DNA from: Pseudooceanicola sp050897975
GTDB lineage: Bacteria > Pseudomonadota > Alphaproteobacteria > Rhodobacterales > Rhodobacteraceae
Assembly (NCBI RefSeq): GCF_050897975.1
Contig: NZ_JBPAXY010000005.1
Coordinates: 455,604-519,603, forward strand
Direction: 5' to 3'
Length of the DNA stretch: 64,000 nucleotides
A program made the translations under genes and the position numbers. Within the stretch, counting starts at the first letter, position 1; each line of letters opens with the position of its first letter. The notes beneath the pieces are model-generated. The model ran no database searches, had not been told where the DNA came from, and worked only from the letters and a program-made list of their open reading frames with translations. Below are positions 62,061 through 64,000 of the stretch, one piece after another.

Positions 62061-63661
62061 CAGAGGCTCTCCAGGAAGGCAATCAGGGCGGCGCGGGTCT
62101 CGGGCTCCATGTCCACCACATTCTGCCGCGCCTGTGAAGCCTCGCCCCCGTGCCACAGAACCGCCTCCAAGAGCGACCGCGCCCGGCCGTCGTGCAGGTA
62201 ATAGCTGTGCCCGTTGACCTGCGGCGTCAGCCCGATCCCCCAAAGGGGCGGCGTCTTCCACTCGGTCCCCGAGGCGCGGCCCTCAGGCCGGTGATCGGCC
62301 AAGCCCTCGCCCATGTCGTGCAGCAGAAGGTCGGTATAAGGCCAGATCAACTGGAAGCTCTGCGCGTCCTGCCCCTCCAACCGGTGGGTGACGTATTTCG
62401 GCGTGTGACAAGAGGTGCAGCCCGCCTCGTAGAAGGCCTGCTTGCCCGCCAGAACCTGCGGATCACCCACATCGCGGCGCTCGGGCACGGCCAGGTTGCG
62501 GCTGTAGAAGGTGACCAGATCGAGCCCCTCGGCGTCGATCTCGGTGACGCGCACGTCGCCATCGCCATGGGGTGCGCCGCGACAGCCCGCCTCGGCCTCG
62601 GTGCAATCGCCCCAGGGGGCATCGAAGATCGGGGTGGAAATGCCGATATCGCCCGCAAAGGCGGCCGCCGACTGCTCCTTGATGCTGGGCGCGCCTGCCT
62701 TATAGCCGAAACGGCCCAGTTCCGGGCGGTCGTTCTCGAAGGACCAGACCACCTGCGCCCGACCCGAGATGCCGTCGCCATCGGCATCCTCGGGGTCGGC
62801 CTGGGCCAGGATATCCTCGGCCGGGATAGCCTCCAGCAGGCCCAGGCCGATCATCTGCGGCGCGACGCGGGGGCTCAGCATGGCACCCTCGCCAAGCGGG
62901 CCATAGCCCAGATCCTCCGCGCGCCAGCTCGGGTGACGCAGGCTGGCGGTCTCGCCCCCGGCCAGTTCGACGACCTCTTCTTCCCAGGTGACGCCCAGAC
63001 GGTATTCCGCCGGCAGGCCATGCACGGAAAAGTCCTGCATCTGCCCGCCATAGACCGGATCGGGCCGGGTGCGGGCCTCGGTCGGCGCCCCCGCCGAAAC
63101 CAGGAAGGCCTCGATCTCCGACATCGGCTCGGCCTCATCCGCGGGCACGGAAACGCGCAGGAACATCGAGACCGCATCATCCTCGGGCCCCTCGGGCGGA
63201 TGGCCGCGCCCGTCCTTCAGATGGCAGCGCTGGCAGGCGCGCGCATTGTAGAGCGGCCCCAGACCGTCGCTGGCCTGGGTGGAACTGGGCGAGCTGACCC
63301 ACAGCTTCTTGAACAGCCCGTTGCCCAGCTTGAAGGTCATTTCGCCCTCGAAACCGATATTGGCCGAGAACTGGCTGAAGGCGTCGTGATCGCTGCGCGC
63401 CCGGGTGGTGGCGGCGCCCGCCGGGTTCTGTTCGAACTTTTCGGGGGCAGAGAAATCGGTGGTGGGCCGGGTGACGGCGGCAATGCGCGCCCGCTCGGCC
63501 TCGCTACGCGGCACCACGTCCAGGATCGGCGCGCTCAGCACCTCGACCAGGGCGGGCGTCTCGGCCCCGCCGGCCTGCGGCGCCAGGGCCAGCGTGAGGG
63601 CGATAACGGAGGCAAGACCTCTGCCTGCCGGACGGATCGGGTGGGTCAGGTGCTTGGACAT
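62060..63661 (-). CDS. DUF1111 di-haem oxidoreductase (thiol-oxidoreductase-like)
   Basis: 533 residues. Signal peptide (GLASVIALTLALAPQAGGAE), two c-type haem sites CQRCH (near residue 145) and CTSCH (near residue 410), and DUF1111 segments GPLYNARACQRCHLKDGRG, SPRVAPQMIGLGLLEAIP, DADGDGISGRAQVVW and HDGRARSLLEAVLWHGGEA. Periplasmic electron-transfer role expected. First gene of the operon DUF1111-imelysin-DUF1513. ATG 63661 preferred over TTG 63667. The TGA-N9-TCA iron box lies 48 bases before the start. Confidence 0.88.
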   Translation of the reverse strand: MSKHLTHPIRPAGRGLASVIALTLALAPQAGGAETPALVEVLSAPILDVVPRSEAERARIAAVTRPTTDFSAPEKFEQNPAGAATTRARSDHDAFSQFSANIGFEGEMTFKLGNGLFKKLWVSSPSSTQASDGLGPLYNARACQRCHLKDGRGHPPEGPEDDAVSMFLRVSVPADEAEPMSEIEAFLVSAGAPTEARTRPDPVYGGQMQDFSVHGLPAEYRLGVTWEEEVVELAGGETASLRHPSWRAEDLGYGPLGEGAMLSPRVAPQMIGLGLLEAIPAEDILAQADPEDADGDGISGRAQVVWSFENDRPELGRFGYKAGAPSIKEQSAAAFAGDIGISTPIFDAPWGDCTEAEAGCRGAPHGDGDVRVTEIDAEGLDLVTFYSRNLAVPERRDVGDPQVLAGKQAFYEAGCTSCHTPKYVTHRLEGQDAQSFQLIWPYTDLLLHDMGEGLADHRPEGRASGTEWKTPPLWGIGLTPQVNGHSYYLHDGRARSLLEAVLWHGGEASQARQNVVDMEPETRAALIAFLESL

Positions 63662-63708
63662 CGGCAACTCGTGCTCTTCAGGATGCCCCCGGGCTTGCCA
63701 TTAATTCC

Positions 63709-63723
63709 TGACCAGTTCAATCA
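63709..63723 (-). promoter_or_regulatory. Iron-Rhodo-box-like site (TGA-N9-TCA)
   Basis: TGA CCAGTTCAA TCA, an exact fit to the TGA-N9-TCA pattern described for iron-responsive genes of Rhodobacterales. It lies 48 bases upstream of the DUF1111 gene and overlaps an AT-rich stretch (GGAATTAATGG on the minus strand) suited to a -10 region. Confidence 0.5.
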
Positions 63724-63739
63724 GAAAACCCGACTCCCC

Positions 63740-64000
63740 CCTGCGGCATGACGCCCGCCCAAGGTCCCCGACGCGCTCCACTTTCGCCAGAGGCCCCTGC
63801 CCTGCCCGGATCCCGCACGCGCCTGCAGCCACCCCCAGGCGCCCCGCCCCTCTCTTCTCATTGCCAAAAATATCCCGGGGGGAATTGAGCCCGCCAGGGC
63901 TCAAGGGGGGCAGAGCCCCCGCCCCCGGCGCCGGATCGCCCCACGGGCGGCGGCCCCCCCCCCGCCCCCCCACCCCACCGGGGGGGCCCCCAGGGGGCGC
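63740..64000. repeat. Gap at window end with dispersed repeats (R7)
   Basis: Minus-strand core TCTCTTCTCATTGCC-AAAAATATCCCGGGG (63851-63880) followed by GGGGGGCAGAGCCCCC and a run of C and G to the window edge. No gene is supported. Confidence 0.6.

Noticed and set aside
63701..63973. Minus-strand ORF at the window end
   Set aside because: Its sequence is a translation of the dispersed repeat core and G/C runs; no ribosome site or family likeness.

Overview
The window reads as chromosomal DNA of an alphaproteobacterium of the family Rhodobacteraceae. GC content is very high. The division and cell-wall (dcw) cluster, a CobT-type cobaltochelatase, a DUF1127 gene followed by CUCCUCCC hairpin RNAs, a LexA box of the GTTC-N7-GTTC type and an iron box of the TGA-N9-TCA type are all typical of that group. 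The genus cannot be fixed from the sequence alone.

Layout. 1-5.3 kb: the 3' end of cobT, an M24 aminopeptidase P, a DUF427 protein and a CLC chloride channel. 5.6-7.9 kb: a LuxR-type regulator fused to an alpha/beta hydrolase, split by a frameshift at a run of nine C. 8.2-34.4 kb, nearly all on the minus strand: mraZ, rsmH, ftsL, ftsI, murE, murF, mraY, murD, ftsW, murG, murC, two small membrane proteins, murB, ddl, ftsQ, ftsA, ftsZ, then lpxC, bamD and recN. Together these cover peptidoglycan precursor synthesis, septum assembly, the first committed step of lipid A synthesis and outer-membrane protein assembly. One flavoprotein gene runs the other way between murD and ftsW. 34.4-38.1 kb: the mraZ leader (probable UpsM-like sRNA), a 33-nt minisatellite, mrp, and a DUF1127 gene followed by fourteen hairpins that all carry the loop CTCTCCTCCTCCCTG. 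These form seven two-hairpin units that I identify with the CcsR/'cuckoo' RNAs known downstream of DUF1127 genes in Rhodobacter.

38.1-50.2 kb: uvrD (with a LexA box) divergent from pyruvate carboxylase, a 51-aa basic protein, a thermonuclease-like protein, a divergent ohrR/ohr pair with two palindromic operators, an SH3-domain protein, two identical tRNA-Gly(GCC) genes, a lone ABC ATPase and a nitronate monooxygenase. 50.2-57.6 kb: a TetR regulator, a secreted protein, and a tight group htrA-like protease / response regulator / histidine kinase / patatin lipoprotein. 57.8-64 kb, minus strand: creatinase, then an iron-type operon (DUF1111 dihaem protein, imelysin, DUF1513 protein, small secreted protein) with a TGA-N9-TCA box upstream.

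Many intergenic gaps hold one dispersed repeat family (GGGATATTTTTGGC-like core with G-rich/C-rich inverted repeats). The most interesting stretch is the seven-unit anti-Shine-Dalgarno RNA array at 37.1-37.8 kb, larger than the four-copy array I know from Rhodobacter sphaeroides and apparently grown by 206-nt tandem duplication.
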